Shown here: positions 43,371-51,781 of the stretch, piece by piece
How positions within the stretch are numbered: position 1 is the stretch's first letter
Layout: each line of letters begins with the position of its first letter
Assembly: GCF_003385215.1 (NCBI RefSeq)
Contig: NZ_PQHW01000035.1
Span: forward strand, 1 to 60,840
Source of the DNA: Amycolatopsis thermalba
GTDB lineage: Bacteria; Actinomycetota; Actinomycetes; Mycobacteriales; Pseudonocardiaceae
Reading direction: 5' to 3'
DNA: 60,840 nucleotides
Program-made: the position numbers and the translations under genes
Notes under the pieces: generated by a model
The model's input: only the letters and a program-made list of their open reading frames with translations
What the model was told of the DNA's origin: nothing
The model's database searches: none

Positions 43371-44381
43371 TCAGTCCTTGCGCAGGACCACCAGGGTGTC
43401 GAAGTCGCCGAGCTTCCGGTCCTCGACCACGGTGAGCCCGCCCGCGGTGGCGTTCTCGTGCACCTCGCCGGCCGGGTACTCCGAGCCGCCGTCGCTGACC
43501 AGCAGCATGTCCAGGCTGATCACCAGATTCTCCACCTGCGGGGGCTCGCCCTCCAGCATCCGGTCGTACACCAGCAGCGAGCCGCCCGGCTTGACCGCCG
43601 CCCCCGCCTTCCCGAGCAGGAACTTCCGGCGCCCGGGGTCGAAGTCGTGCAGCACGTGGCCGAGGATCACGACGTCGGCCTCCGGCAGCGGGTCGTGGAA
43701 GAAGTTGCCGCCGTGGAAGTGGACCTGTCCGGTCAGCCCCAGTGCGGCCATGTGCTCGGTGAAGAACGGGCCCATCTGCGGCAGGTCGAACACGTGCCCG
43801 GTCAGTCCGGGGTGGGCCTTGACGATCTGGCCCGCGATGTTGCCGCGGCAACCGCCGACGTCGAGCACCGAACCGCCGGCGGGCCAGCCGTCGAACGCCT
43901 CGATCAGCTGCGGTCCCAGGACCTGCGTCAGCCCGTCCATCATGCGCACGAACTGGCCGAGAACCCCGGGGTCCCGGATCACCTGCTCGTAGTCGCTGCC
44001 CGTCTGGGGCGCACCGGTGCGCAGCGCCTCGGTCAGCCTGCCCCACGCGGGATAGAGGTTGGTGCCGGCCCGGCGCACGAACCCGCCGATGAAGGTCGGC
44101 TGGTGGCTGACCAGGTACTGGTCCGCTCCCGCGGCGTTGCGGTACCGGTCGCCGTCCTTCTCCAGCAGGCCGAGTGCGACCAGGAGGTGCAGGTAGTCGC
44201 GCAGGCCGCGGCCGTGCAGCCGAAGCCGGTCGCGGATCTGGTCCTCGGTGGCCGGATCGTCGTGCAGCACGGTGAACAGGTCGAGTTCCACCGCGGTGAT
44301 CAGCGCCTTGGCGTCGCAGAAGGCGTTGCACAGCCGGATGAGCCCGGCCGGGGTGGTGGCGTTCGGAACGGTACCCGTCAT
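43371..44381 (-). CDS. SAM-dependent O-methyltransferase 2
   Basis: 336 residues from the ATG at 44381. Winged-helix N-terminal domain, SAM motif DVGGCRGNIAGQ and catalytic region GHVLHDFDPG. It is related to, but clearly different from, the enzyme at 41890, so two different hydroxyls are probably methylated. It is monocistronic, with its own three-box SARP site 67-93 bp upstream. Confidence 0.9.
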   Translation of the reverse strand: MTGTVPNATTPAGLIRLCNAFCDAKALITAVELDLFTVLHDDPATEDQIRDRLRLHGRGLRDYLHLLVALGLLEKDGDRYRNAAGADQYLVSHQPTFIGGFVRRAGTNLYPAWGRLTEALRTGAPQTGSDYEQVIRDPGVLGQFVRMMDGLTQVLGPQLIEAFDGWPAGGSVLDVGGCRGNIAGQIVKAHPGLTGHVFDLPQMGPFFTEHMAALGLTGQVHFHGGNFFHDPLPEADVVILGHVLHDFDPGRRKFLLGKAGAAVKPGGSLLVYDRMLEGEPPQVENLVISLDMLLVSDGGSEYPAGEVHENATAGGLTVVEDRKLGDFDTLVVLRKD

Positions 44382-44447
44382 TCGAGACTCCCTTGGTCGT
44401 TCGCCGCGCGCAGCCGGCGGTGGTACGGCGACCCTGTCAGCGGCGCG

Positions 44448-44474
44448 TGGAGCCGTGCTCGAAACCGGTTGGAG
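44448..44474 (-). promoter_or_regulatory. SARP operator upstream of O-methyltransferase 2
   Basis: On the minus strand, boxes TCCAA, TCGAG (44459-44463 plus the adjoining base) and TCCAC are at 11-bp steps, followed about 11 bp later by CAGGGT (44431-44436). The segment GTTTCGAGC-N3-GCTCCAC matches the KS-alpha unit site almost base for base, though the two promoters drive unrelated genes. Confidence 0.7.
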
Positions 44475-44506
44475 CGGACTCGGTCCACAGTGGACGAGCG
44501 CCGGGC

Positions 44507-44533
44507 TCCACCCGGATTCGAGTCGTGGACCAG
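44507..44533 (+). promoter_or_regulatory. SARP operator upstream of the second ketoreductase operon
   Basis: TCCAC (44507), TCGAG (44518) and ACCAG (44529) are at exact 11-bp steps, and CAGGAT at 44544-44549 follows after 10 bp. The operon start is at 44589. It is back to back with the methyltransferase operator, so one intergenic region serves both directions. Confidence 0.6.
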
Positions 44534-44588
44534 CGTGCCCGCCCAGGATGGGCACCGGATCGGGCCACGGCAGTGAGGGAGCAGGTCT

Positions 44589-45326
44589 GTGGATCAGGGA
44601 CTGGCGGGCAAACGTGTCGTGGTGACCGGCGGCACCCGCGGCATCGGCCGGGCGACGGTGCTCGCCTTCGCGCGGTGCGGCGCTCACGTGGTGGCCTGCC
44701 ATCGCACCGAAAGCCAGCACGCCGACAGCCTGGCGCGCGAGCTCGCGGAGCTGGGTGGGCAGAACCGCGTGGTGCGAACCGACGTGACCAGCGTGGCCGG
44801 CGCCCGCCGGCTCGGCGACGCCGTCGGCGCCGAGCTGGGACAGCTCGACGTCCTGGTCAACAACGTCGGGGTGGACGGCGCCGTGCCGTTCGCCGAGATC
44901 TCGCAGACGGAGTGGCACCGGCTGATCGACCACAACGTCACAGCCGCCCACCTGGTCACCCAGGCGGTGCTGGGCCTGCTGGTCGATGGTGCGTCGGTGG
45001 TCAACATCGGATCGTCGGTGGCGTTGCGCGGCCGGGTCAACGGCGTTCACTACACCGCGTCCAAGGCGGCGTTGATCGGATTCACGCGAGGCCTGTGCAA
45101 GGAGCTCGGTCCTCGCGGGATCCGCGTCAACACGGTCGCCCCCGGCCTCACCGAGACCGAACCGGGCGCGGGACTCCCGCCACAGGCCGTCGAGCGGATC
45201 GTCGGCATGACCGCTCTCGGCCGGATCTGCCGGCCCGAGGACGTGGCCGGGGCCGTGTTGTTCCTGGCCGGCGACACGTCCCGCTACGTCAGCGGCACGA
45301 CCCTGAACGTCGACGGCGGCGTCTGA
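44589..45326 (+). CDS. SDR-family ketoreductase 2
   Basis: 245 residues: TGGTRGIGRA cofactor motif, NNVGVDG, catalytic serine in NIGSSVA, Tyr155/Lys159 in YTASK and VDGGV at the end. The catalytic positions are identical in number to the ketoreductase at 32423, implying a duplicated or functionally paired enzyme. It begins an operon with an FAD monooxygenase, an LLM oxidoreductase, SchA/CurD 2, a 3-HIBADH-like reductase and a DUF1772 protein. Confidence 0.85.
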   Translation: MDQGLAGKRVVVTGGTRGIGRATVLAFARCGAHVVACHRTESQHADSLARELAELGGQNRVVRTDVTSVAGARRLGDAVGAELGQLDVLVNNVGVDGAVPFAEISQTEWHRLIDHNVTAAHLVTQAVLGLLVDGASVVNIGSSVALRGRVNGVHYTASKAALIGFTRGLCKELGPRGIRVNTVAPGLTETEPGAGLPPQAVERIVGMTALGRICRPEDVAGAVLFLAGDTSRYVSGTTLNVDGGV

Positions 45327-45356
45327 GCACCGGCCGGGAAACGCGGAGGAGCCATC

Positions 45357-46604
45357 ATGAGCAACGGGGAGCACCGGCGCGGCCTGCGGGTCGTCGTGAT
45401 CGGCGGGGGCGTGGGCGGTCTGTGCCTCGCGCAGGGGCTGCGCAAGTCCGGTGTCCACGTCGAGGTGTACGAGCGCGATCCCGCGGTTCGCGGCCGCAAC
45501 CAGGGCTACCGCCTGCACATCAGTCCCGAGGGAGAGGACGCCCTGCGCGAATGCCTTCCGGCGCCGGTGTGCGACCTGCTCGTCGCCACCGCCAACAGCC
45601 GGTACGGCTACGGGATGGCCTGCTACGACGAGCAGCTGACCCCGGGGTGGTCGCCGGAAATCGACGACCCGAGGGCCGGGTCACCGGACAAGGTGGACGC
45701 CGTCGACCGGGTCACGCTCCGGCACGTGCTGCTCGCCGGGCTGGACGACGCGGTCCGGTTCGGCAAGCGCTTCACCCACTTCACCCGGCGGCCGGGACAC
45801 GGCGTCACCGCGTACTTCGCGGACGGCAGTGCCACCGAGGCCGACGTGCTGGTCGCCGCCGACGGAGCGAATTCGGTGCTGCGGAGCCAGTGCGGGATCA
45901 CCAGCACCCCGCGCGATCTCGGGGTGCGGACGGTGTTCGGGCGGATTCCCATGACGCAGTCGCTGCGGCGGGCGGTTCCGAAGGTCCTCCAGGACCGGTT
46001 CACCTGGGTGATCGGCTCGGACGGGCACAAGCTGGGCCTGATGCCGATGGTCTTCCGCACCCGGCCCGCCGCGGCCGCGGCGCGCTCGCCGGTGGCGCAC
46101 GCCTTCGACGACGCCGACGACTACTTCATGTCGGTGTTCTCCATGCACCGCACCGTCCTCGGCATCCCGGACGAGGAGTTCCTCGGGATGAGCGGGGCGC
46201 GGTTGTGGCAGCTGGTGCAGGAGCGCACCGCCTCCTGGCATCCCGCGCTGCGCACGGTGCTGCGCCACGCCGACGTCCCGGAGACCTTCCCGGTGGCGGT
46301 CCGCGCGACGGTGCCGGTGGAACCGTGGCCGGTGGGCGAGGTCGTCCCGCTCGGGGACGCCGCGCACGCGATGCCGCCTTCCGGCGGAGTCGGCGCGAAC
46401 ACCGCGGTCCGCGACGCCGCCGCGCTGACCAGGGCGCTGCTCGCCGTCGACCGGGGCGAACGGGAGATCGCCGACGCGGTCGGTGAGTACCAGACCGGGA
46501 TGGTCGCCTCCGCCACCGCGGCTGTCGCGATGTCCTTGCGGGTGGCCAAGTGGTCGCTCCGGACGATCGACTTCGACGAGTCCGTACTGACCGCGAGCCA
46601 GTGA
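45357..46604 (+). CDS. FAD-dependent monooxygenase 2
   Basis: 415 residues, shorter than the hydroxylase at 28046 because it lacks the C-terminal thioredoxin-like domain. FAD motifs GGGVGG (residues 16-21), VAADGANSVLR and GDAAHAMPPSGGVGANT (about 333-349). Enzymes of this shape carry out hydroxylations or Baeyer-Villiger-like cleavage in polyketide tailoring. Co-transcription with an F420-type oxidoreductase and an SDR suggests a multi-step redox sequence on the aromatic core. Confidence 0.85.
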   Translation: MSNGEHRRGLRVVVIGGGVGGLCLAQGLRKSGVHVEVYERDPAVRGRNQGYRLHISPEGEDALRECLPAPVCDLLVATANSRYGYGMACYDEQLTPGWSPEIDDPRAGSPDKVDAVDRVTLRHVLLAGLDDAVRFGKRFTHFTRRPGHGVTAYFADGSATEADVLVAADGANSVLRSQCGITSTPRDLGVRTVFGRIPMTQSLRRAVPKVLQDRFTWVIGSDGHKLGLMPMVFRTRPAAAAARSPVAHAFDDADDYFMSVFSMHRTVLGIPDEEFLGMSGARLWQLVQERTASWHPALRTVLRHADVPETFPVAVRATVPVEPWPVGEVVPLGDAAHAMPPSGGVGANTAVRDAAALTRALLAVDRGEREIADAVGEYQTGMVASATAAVAMSLRVAKWSLRTIDFDESVLTASQ

Positions 46605-46636
46605 ACAACCATTTCCGGAAACCAGGGAGAGCCACC

Positions 46637-47494
46637 ATGGACATCGGAGTCGGCCTGCCGAACACCGTCCCCCGGACCAGCGGCCGGGAGATCACCGACT
46701 TCGCCCGCCGCGCGGACCAGCTCGGGTTCAGCACGCTGGCCGTGCTCGACCGGCTGGTCTACGACAGCTACGACGCCGTGACGACGCTGGCGGCCGCGGC
46801 GGCGGTGACCGAGCGCATCACGCTGGCGCCCACCATCCTGCTCGCCGGCTGCTGGCCGAGCGCGGCGCAGCTGGCCAAGCAATTGGCCACTGTGGACCGG
46901 CTGTCGCACGGCCGCCTGGTCGTGGGTGTGGCCGCCGGCGGCCGGGAAAACGATTTCACCGCCACCGGGGTGCCCTACCACCGGCGCGGCCGGCTGCTGG
47001 ACGAACTGCTCGACGAGATCAGGCAGGTGTGGGACGGCGGGGGTGCCGTGCCGGGCATCGGACCGCGGCCGGTGACAGGCTCGATCCCGCTGTGGATCGG
47101 CGGGAACTCCGCGGCCGCTTTCCCGAGGGCGGCCAAGTACGGCATCGGCTGGATCTCCGGGGGTGGTCCGCTGCAGAAGTACCTCGCGCAGGCCGCGGAG
47201 GTGAAGGCCGCCTGGGAGGCCGCGGGGCGGGACGGGACGCCGAAGCTGGGCGCGCTGACCTACGTCGCGCCCGGCCCCGACCGCAAGCGCGACGGTGGCC
47301 AGTACCTGCTCGACTACTACTCCTACCTGGGGCAGAAGGCGCAGTTGCTGGCCGACGGCGTGATAGCCGACGAGGGCCGCCTGCGCGAGACGATCAACGG
47401 CTACGCCGAGGCCGGTTGCGACGAGCTGATGCTCATCCCCTGCACCCCCGACTCCGACCAGCTGGACCTGATCGCCAAGGTCGCGTTCGGCTGA
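46637..47494 (+). CDS. LLM-class F420-dependent oxidoreductase in the cluster
   Basis: 285 residues of the luciferase-like monooxygenase barrel: MDIGVGLPNTVPRTSGREI, ITLAPTILLAGCWPSAAQLAKQLATVDRLSHGRLVVGVAAGGRE, and SIPLWIGGNSAAAFPRAAKYGIGW. Members in biosynthetic clusters use F420H2 or FMNH2 for reductions of quinones or enones. A GGGAGA ribosome site precedes the ATG at 46637. Its substrate is presumably a cluster intermediate. Confidence 0.82.
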   Translation: MDIGVGLPNTVPRTSGREITDFARRADQLGFSTLAVLDRLVYDSYDAVTTLAAAAAVTERITLAPTILLAGCWPSAAQLAKQLATVDRLSHGRLVVGVAAGGRENDFTATGVPYHRRGRLLDELLDEIRQVWDGGGAVPGIGPRPVTGSIPLWIGGNSAAAFPRAAKYGIGWISGGGPLQKYLAQAAEVKAAWEAAGRDGTPKLGALTYVAPGPDRKRDGGQYLLDYYSYLGQKAQLLADGVIADEGRLRETINGYAEAGCDELMLIPCTPDSDQLDLIAKVAFG

Positions 47495-47511
47495 CACGAA
47501 AGGAGCGCGCG

Positions 47512-47892
47512 ATGCCGTACGCGGCCATCACCTACCGGATCAAGCCCGGGCACGAGGACCAGATCGCCGAGATCTTCGCCGGCTTCCAGCGCGTCGACAG
47601 CCCGGTGCTGCGCGGAGACGACGGCGCCGAGGCGGGCCGGCTGCTGGGCACCGCCGTGTTCGTCAAGGACGACGTGCTGGTGCGGGTGATCCACTACGAG
47701 GGGGAGTTCGCCGCGATCGCCCGCCACATGGCCGGTCAGCGCGGCGTGCACGTGCTGGAGTCGAAACTCGCTCCGCACCTGCAGGAGCAGCGGGAGACCG
47801 GGGACGAGACCGCCTTCGCGAAGTACTTCCGCGATGCCACGATGCGTTGCGTGTCCCAGCTGTCGGTCGAGACGCACCCGGCGGAGGGCTGA
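47512..47892 (+). CDS. SchA/CurD-domain protein 2
   Basis: 126 residues, same length as copy 1 at 42935 and alignable without gaps (MPYAAITYRIK, LGTAVFVKDDVLVRVIHYEG, RCVSQLSV). Two divergent copies in one cluster, each in a different tailoring operon, suggest two separate but related steps. Its AAAGGAG ribosome site lies 7 bp before the ATG. Function is not established for this family. Confidence 0.75.
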   Translation: MPYAAITYRIKPGHEDQIAEIFAGFQRVDSPVLRGDDGAEAGRLLGTAVFVKDDVLVRVIHYEGEFAAIARHMAGQRGVHVLESKLAPHLQEQRETGDETAFAKYFRDATMRCVSQLSVETHPAEG

Positions 47893-47895
47893 CAC

Positions 47896-48756
47896 GTGCC
47901 ACCGTCGGTTTCCGTGATCGGCCTGGGCGGGATGGGATCGGGCATGGCCCGCGCCCTGCTCGCCTCCGGGCTGGCCGTCACCGCGTACAACCGCAGCGCG
48001 GACCGGGCGGCACCGCTGGTCGAAGCCGGTGCCGCGCTCGCCCCGTCCGCCGCTGAGGCGGTCGCCGGAGCCCAGGTCGTGCTGCTCAGCCTCGCCGACG
48101 AGAACGCTGTGGACCAGGTGCTGTTCGGAGAGCTGGACGGCCGGCTGAACGCGGGTGCCGTTGTGGTGGACACCTCCACCGTGAGTCCCGCCTTCGCCAG
48201 GGAGGCGGCGAAACGGCTGGCGGAGTCGGGGGTGCGCCGGGTGGAGGCGTGCGTGATCGGCAACCCGGAGATGGCCGCCGCCGGACGGCTCCGCGTGTTC
48301 GCCGCAGGCGCGGAGTCCGATGTGGACCTCGTACGCCCGGTACTGGGCGCGATCGGCCAGGAGGTTCGCTTCGTCGGCGGAACCGGGAGCGCGAGCGTGC
48401 TGAAACTGGCGCTCAACCTGATGCTGGGCGTGCAGCTGCTCGGGCTGGCGGAGGCGGTCGTGTTCGCCGAGGCGACGGGCCTGGACCGGGATCTGCTGCT
48501 GGATGCGTTCGAGGGCAGCGGCTGGCGGTCACCGGTGCTGTCGTTTCGCGCGGGGTTCATGCGGCGCCGCGAGTACCGGCCCGCGATGTTCCGCGCCGCG
48601 CTCATGCGCAAGGACCTCGACCTCGCCCATCGGGAGGCGCTGGAGCACGGGGCGGACCTGCCGATGAGCCGGTGCGCGCTCGACCGGTTCGCCGCGGTGC
48701 TGGCGGCAGGGCGGGGTGACGACGACGCCGCGATCGTCGCCGAGGAGTCGTGGTGA
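47896..48756 (+). CDS. 3-hydroxyisobutyrate-dehydrogenase-like NAD(P) reductase
   Basis: 286 residues. The N-terminal Rossmann motif GLGGMGSGMA is at residues 9-18, TSTVSP-like DTSTVSPAFA follows, and the family's catalytic lysine is in SVLKLALNLM. Relatives include imine reductases as well as beta-hydroxyacid dehydrogenases, so in this nitrogen-containing pathway a C=N or carbonyl reduction is possible. The stop overlaps the following DUF1772 start (GTGA). Confidence 0.8.
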   Translation: MPPSVSVIGLGGMGSGMARALLASGLAVTAYNRSADRAAPLVEAGAALAPSAAEAVAGAQVVLLSLADENAVDQVLFGELDGRLNAGAVVVDTSTVSPAFAREAAKRLAESGVRRVEACVIGNPEMAAAGRLRVFAAGAESDVDLVRPVLGAIGQEVRFVGGTGSASVLKLALNLMLGVQLLGLAEAVVFAEATGLDRDLLLDAFEGSGWRSPVLSFRAGFMRRREYRPAMFRAALMRKDLDLAHREALEHGADLPMSRCALDRFAAVLAAGRGDDDAAIVAEESW

Positions 48757-49208
48757 TTGCCGGCCTGCTGGCCGCGGTGGTGCTCGTCGGCAGCGGTCTG
48801 GTGGCCGGAGTGCTGTTCGCGGTGGCGCTGAGCGTGCTGCCCGCCTTGCTGGCCATGCCCGCCGACCGCTACGTCTACACCCACCAGCTGATCGGGCGGC
48901 GGTGGGACCCCACCATGCCGATCATCGTCTTGTCGTCGACGCTCCTCGACGTCGTGCTGGCGCTGGTGGTGCACCAGCCGGCGCCGGTGATCCTGTTCGC
49001 GGTGGCCGCGGTCGTGCTGCTCGGAGTCTCGGTCGTCTCGCACTTCTGCAACGTCCCGATCAACCGGGCGGTCAAGTCGATGGACCCGGGCGAGATCCCG
49101 GACGGGTGGCGGGATCCGCGGCCGCTGTGGCGCCGGTGGCACCTGCTGCGTACCCTCCTGGCCCTGATCGGCGTGGCGCTGAACGCGGTCGCGGTGGTGC
49201 TGGTCTGA
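48753..49208 (+). CDS. DUF1772 (anthrone-oxygenase-like) membrane protein 1
   Basis: 151 residues with four hydrophobic segments. The DUF1772 core is DRYVYTHQLIGRRWDPTMP after TM1 and the basic segment PINRAVKSMDP before TM4. The family includes the fungal anthrone oxidases (HypC, GedH types), so oxidation of an anthrone-like ring to a quinone at the membrane is the favoured role. A paralogue of the same length lies at 50056. Last gene before the ACP operon. Confidence 0.75.
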   Translation: MIAGLLAAVVLVGSGLVAGVLFAVALSVLPALLAMPADRYVYTHQLIGRRWDPTMPIIVLSSTLLDVVLALVVHQPAPVILFAVAAVVLLGVSVVSHFCNVPINRAVKSMDPGEIPDGWRDPRPLWRRWHLLRTLLALIGVALNAVAVVLV

Positions 49209-49218
49209 GGCGGCGGCG

Positions 49219-49245
49219 TCGAGCGTTGTTCGAGGAACCTTCCAG
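49219..49245 (+). promoter_or_regulatory. SARP operator upstream of the ACP operon
   Basis: TCGAG (49219), TCGAG (49230) and TCCAG (49241) stand at exact 11-bp steps, and AAACCT at 49256-49261 follows after 10 bp. The ACP start is 58 bp after the last box. Confidence 0.75.
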
Positions 49246-49302
49246 CCCGCCGGGCAAACCTGTGTGCGGGCAACGAAAGCCGTGAGACGGAACGGAGGCG
49301 GA

Positions 49303-50026
<724 letters not shown>

Positions 50027-50055
50027 TCGCGCCGCGTCCGGCACCGGAGGTACCC

Positions 50056-50517
50056 GTGTTCGAGATCCTCGTGCCCATCGTGCTGCTGGCCAGCGGTCTC
50101 GCCGCCGGCGTGCTGGCCGGCACCCAGATGGGGGGATGGCCGCTGCTGGTCAGCCTGCCCCCGGACCGGTACGTGCACGCGCACGCGTTCTTCACCACAC
50201 GTTTCGATCCGTTCATGCCGGCCTGTCTGCTGGTGACCGTGCTGGGTGACGCGGCCCTCGGGGTGCTCGCCGGACGCTGGGGTCCGGCGGCGCTGTTCGC
50301 CGGGGCGGCCGTGCTGGCGGCGGGCACGATCGCGATCTCGTTGTCGAAGAACGTGCCGGTGAACCGGTGGGTGCGCCAGCTGGATCCGGATGATCTGCCC
50401 GCGGACTTCGCGGAGGTCGACCCGCGGCCGCACTGGGGTGCCTGGAACCGGGCTCGGACCGTGCTGTCCGCGCTCGCGCTGGTGCTCAACTGCGCGGCGA
50501 CCGGCGTGCTGCTGTGA
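50056..50517 (+). CDS. DUF1772 (anthrone-oxygenase-like) membrane protein 2
   Basis: 153 residues with four membrane segments and the same core as copy 1 (DRYVHAHAFFTTRFDPFMP; NVPVNRWVRQLDP). Two DUF1772 genes flank the ACP/aromatase pair. They may form a heteromer or oxidise two positions. GGAGG lies at good spacing before GTG 50056. The stop overlaps the MarR start (GTGA). Confidence 0.75.
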   Translation: MFEILVPIVLLASGLAAGVLAGTQMGGWPLLVSLPPDRYVHAHAFFTTRFDPFMPACLLVTVLGDAALGVLAGRWGPAALFAGAAVLAAGTIAISLSKNVPVNRWVRQLDPDDLPADFAEVDPRPHWGAWNRARTVLSALALVLNCAATGVLL

Positions 50518-50939
50518 CCGCCGCCGAGGCGGGCGAGGTGGTGGCGCTGAGCCGCCGGGTGGAGAGCGCGCTCGCCGACTGGCACGCGCGGGTCGCCCGG
50601 CAGGCGGGCCTGTCGCCGACCGAGTACCGCTGCCTGCGGTTGATCGTCCGAGCGGGCCGTCCGCTGACGGCGGGACAGCTCGCGCAGCGGGCGGCGTTGT
50701 CCACCGGCGCCGTGACCGGTGTGCTCGACCGGCTCGAGCGGGCCGGGCAGGTCCGCCGCACCGGGGACCCGGCCGACCGGCGCAAGGTGCTCGTCGAACC
50801 GGTCGGGGCGACCGCGGGCCCGGTGCGGGACTGGTGCGCGGTGCGGAGCGGGCTGGCGTCGCTGGCCGAGGGCTGCGGCGACCGGGAGTTGTCCGCGATC
50901 CGGCGGTACCTGAGCGGCTGGCTCGACCTGCTGTCGTGA
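50514..50939 (+). CDS. MarR family transcriptional regulator
   Basis: 141 residues with the winged helix-turn-helix of MarR proteins (PLTAGQLAQRAALSTGAVTGVLDRLERAGQVRRTGDPADRRKVLV type sequence in residues 45-90). It is translationally coupled to the DUF1772 gene, so it is produced with the ACP operon. It may sense a phenolic intermediate or the end product. Its operator is not recognised. Confidence 0.85.
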   Translation: MTAAEAGEVVALSRRVESALADWHARVARQAGLSPTEYRCLRLIVRAGRPLTAGQLAQRAALSTGAVTGVLDRLERAGQVRRTGDPADRRKVLVEPVGATAGPVRDWCAVRSGLASLAEGCGDRELSAIRRYLSGWLDLLS

Positions 50940-50942
50940 CGC

Positions 50943-51620
50943 TCACCAGTCGAGGCGGCGGCTGCCGCGCAGGAAGGCGCCCGTCGGGCCGTCATCCGGC
51001 AGCAGCGCCACGTGCGCGACGTCCCTGGCGGCCTCCTCCGGGCTCTGCGTGGCGGCCGGCACCATCCGGGTCCGGGTCCGGCCCGGGTTCACGGCGTTGA
51101 CCAGCACCCCGGTGCCCTCGGTGCGCGCGGCGACCATCGTGGTCAGGCCGTTCAGCGCGGTCTTCGACACCGAGTACCCGGGGGTTCCGGCGAACAGGCC
51201 GACGCTGAACGCGCCCGTCGCGCTCGACACGAACACCACGCGTCCCCAGCCACGGCGCACCATCCCGGGCACGAACGCCTGCGCCACCCGCCACGAGCCG
51301 AGCAGGTTGACCGCCAGCGTGCGTTCCACGACATCCAGCGAGACCGACAGGGGATCGTGGTCCCCGTCGAGCAGCACGCCCGCGTTGGACACCAGGATGT
51401 CCACGTCGCCGATCCGCGCCCTGGCCTCGGCGACACTGCCGGGGTCGGTCACGTCGAGCGTCACGGCGCGCGCGGCGAGCCGGAAAGCGGTTTCCGCGGC
51501 CGCCTCCCCGTCGCGCGCGCCCACGACGACCTCGACCCCCCGGTGATGCAGTTCGCGTGCGATGGCCTGCCCCAGCCCGCGGTTGGCCCCGGTGACCAAC
51601 GCGACCCGTCGTGTCGTCAT
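50943..51620 (-). CDS. SDR-family oxidoreductase 3
   Basis: 225 residues from the ATG at 51620: TGANRGLGQAIA cofactor motif, SNAGVLL, serine in VFVSSATGAF, Tyr149/Lys153 in YSVSK. It lacks the VDGG ending of the two ketoreductases and resembles general SDR dehydrogenases, so a later tailoring or a sugar-related step is likely. It converges with MarR (3-bp gap) and is divergent from the glycosyltransferase. TCGAG is present at 51670-51675 in the shared promoter region. Confidence 0.8.
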   Translation of the reverse strand: MTTRRVALVTGANRGLGQAIARELHHRGVEVVVGARDGEAAAETAFRLAARAVTLDVTDPGSVAEARARIGDVDILVSNAGVLLDGDHDPLSVSLDVVERTLAVNLLGSWRVAQAFVPGMVRRGWGRVVFVSSATGAFSVGLFAGTPGYSVSKTALNGLTTMVAARTEGTGVLVNAVNPGRTRTRMVPAATQSPEEAARDVAHVALLPDDGPTGAFLRGSRRLDW

Positions 51621-51705
51621 GCGCCTCTCCTCGGGATCGTCGCGCCGGGCGGGACTGTCGCAGCCCGCGCTCGAGCCGTGCTGGTGCCCCGGCCGCCATC
51701 CGCAT

Positions 51706-51710
51706 TCGAG
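51706..51710 (+). promoter_or_regulatory. Single TCGAG box upstream of the glycosyltransferase
   Basis: TCGAG lies 72 bp before the glycosyltransferase start, and a second, palindromic GCTCGAGC at 51669-51676 faces the SDR gene. Flanking boxes at 11-bp steps are poor (GCCAT, GAGAG), so the match to the SARP pattern is weak. Confidence 0.3.
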
Positions 51711-51781
51711 CCTGCCGAGAGCTCGCTCGGCCAGACTCCGGGACGTCGAAGCCGAGACCGCGGAGAAGGAGCACACGAGCG

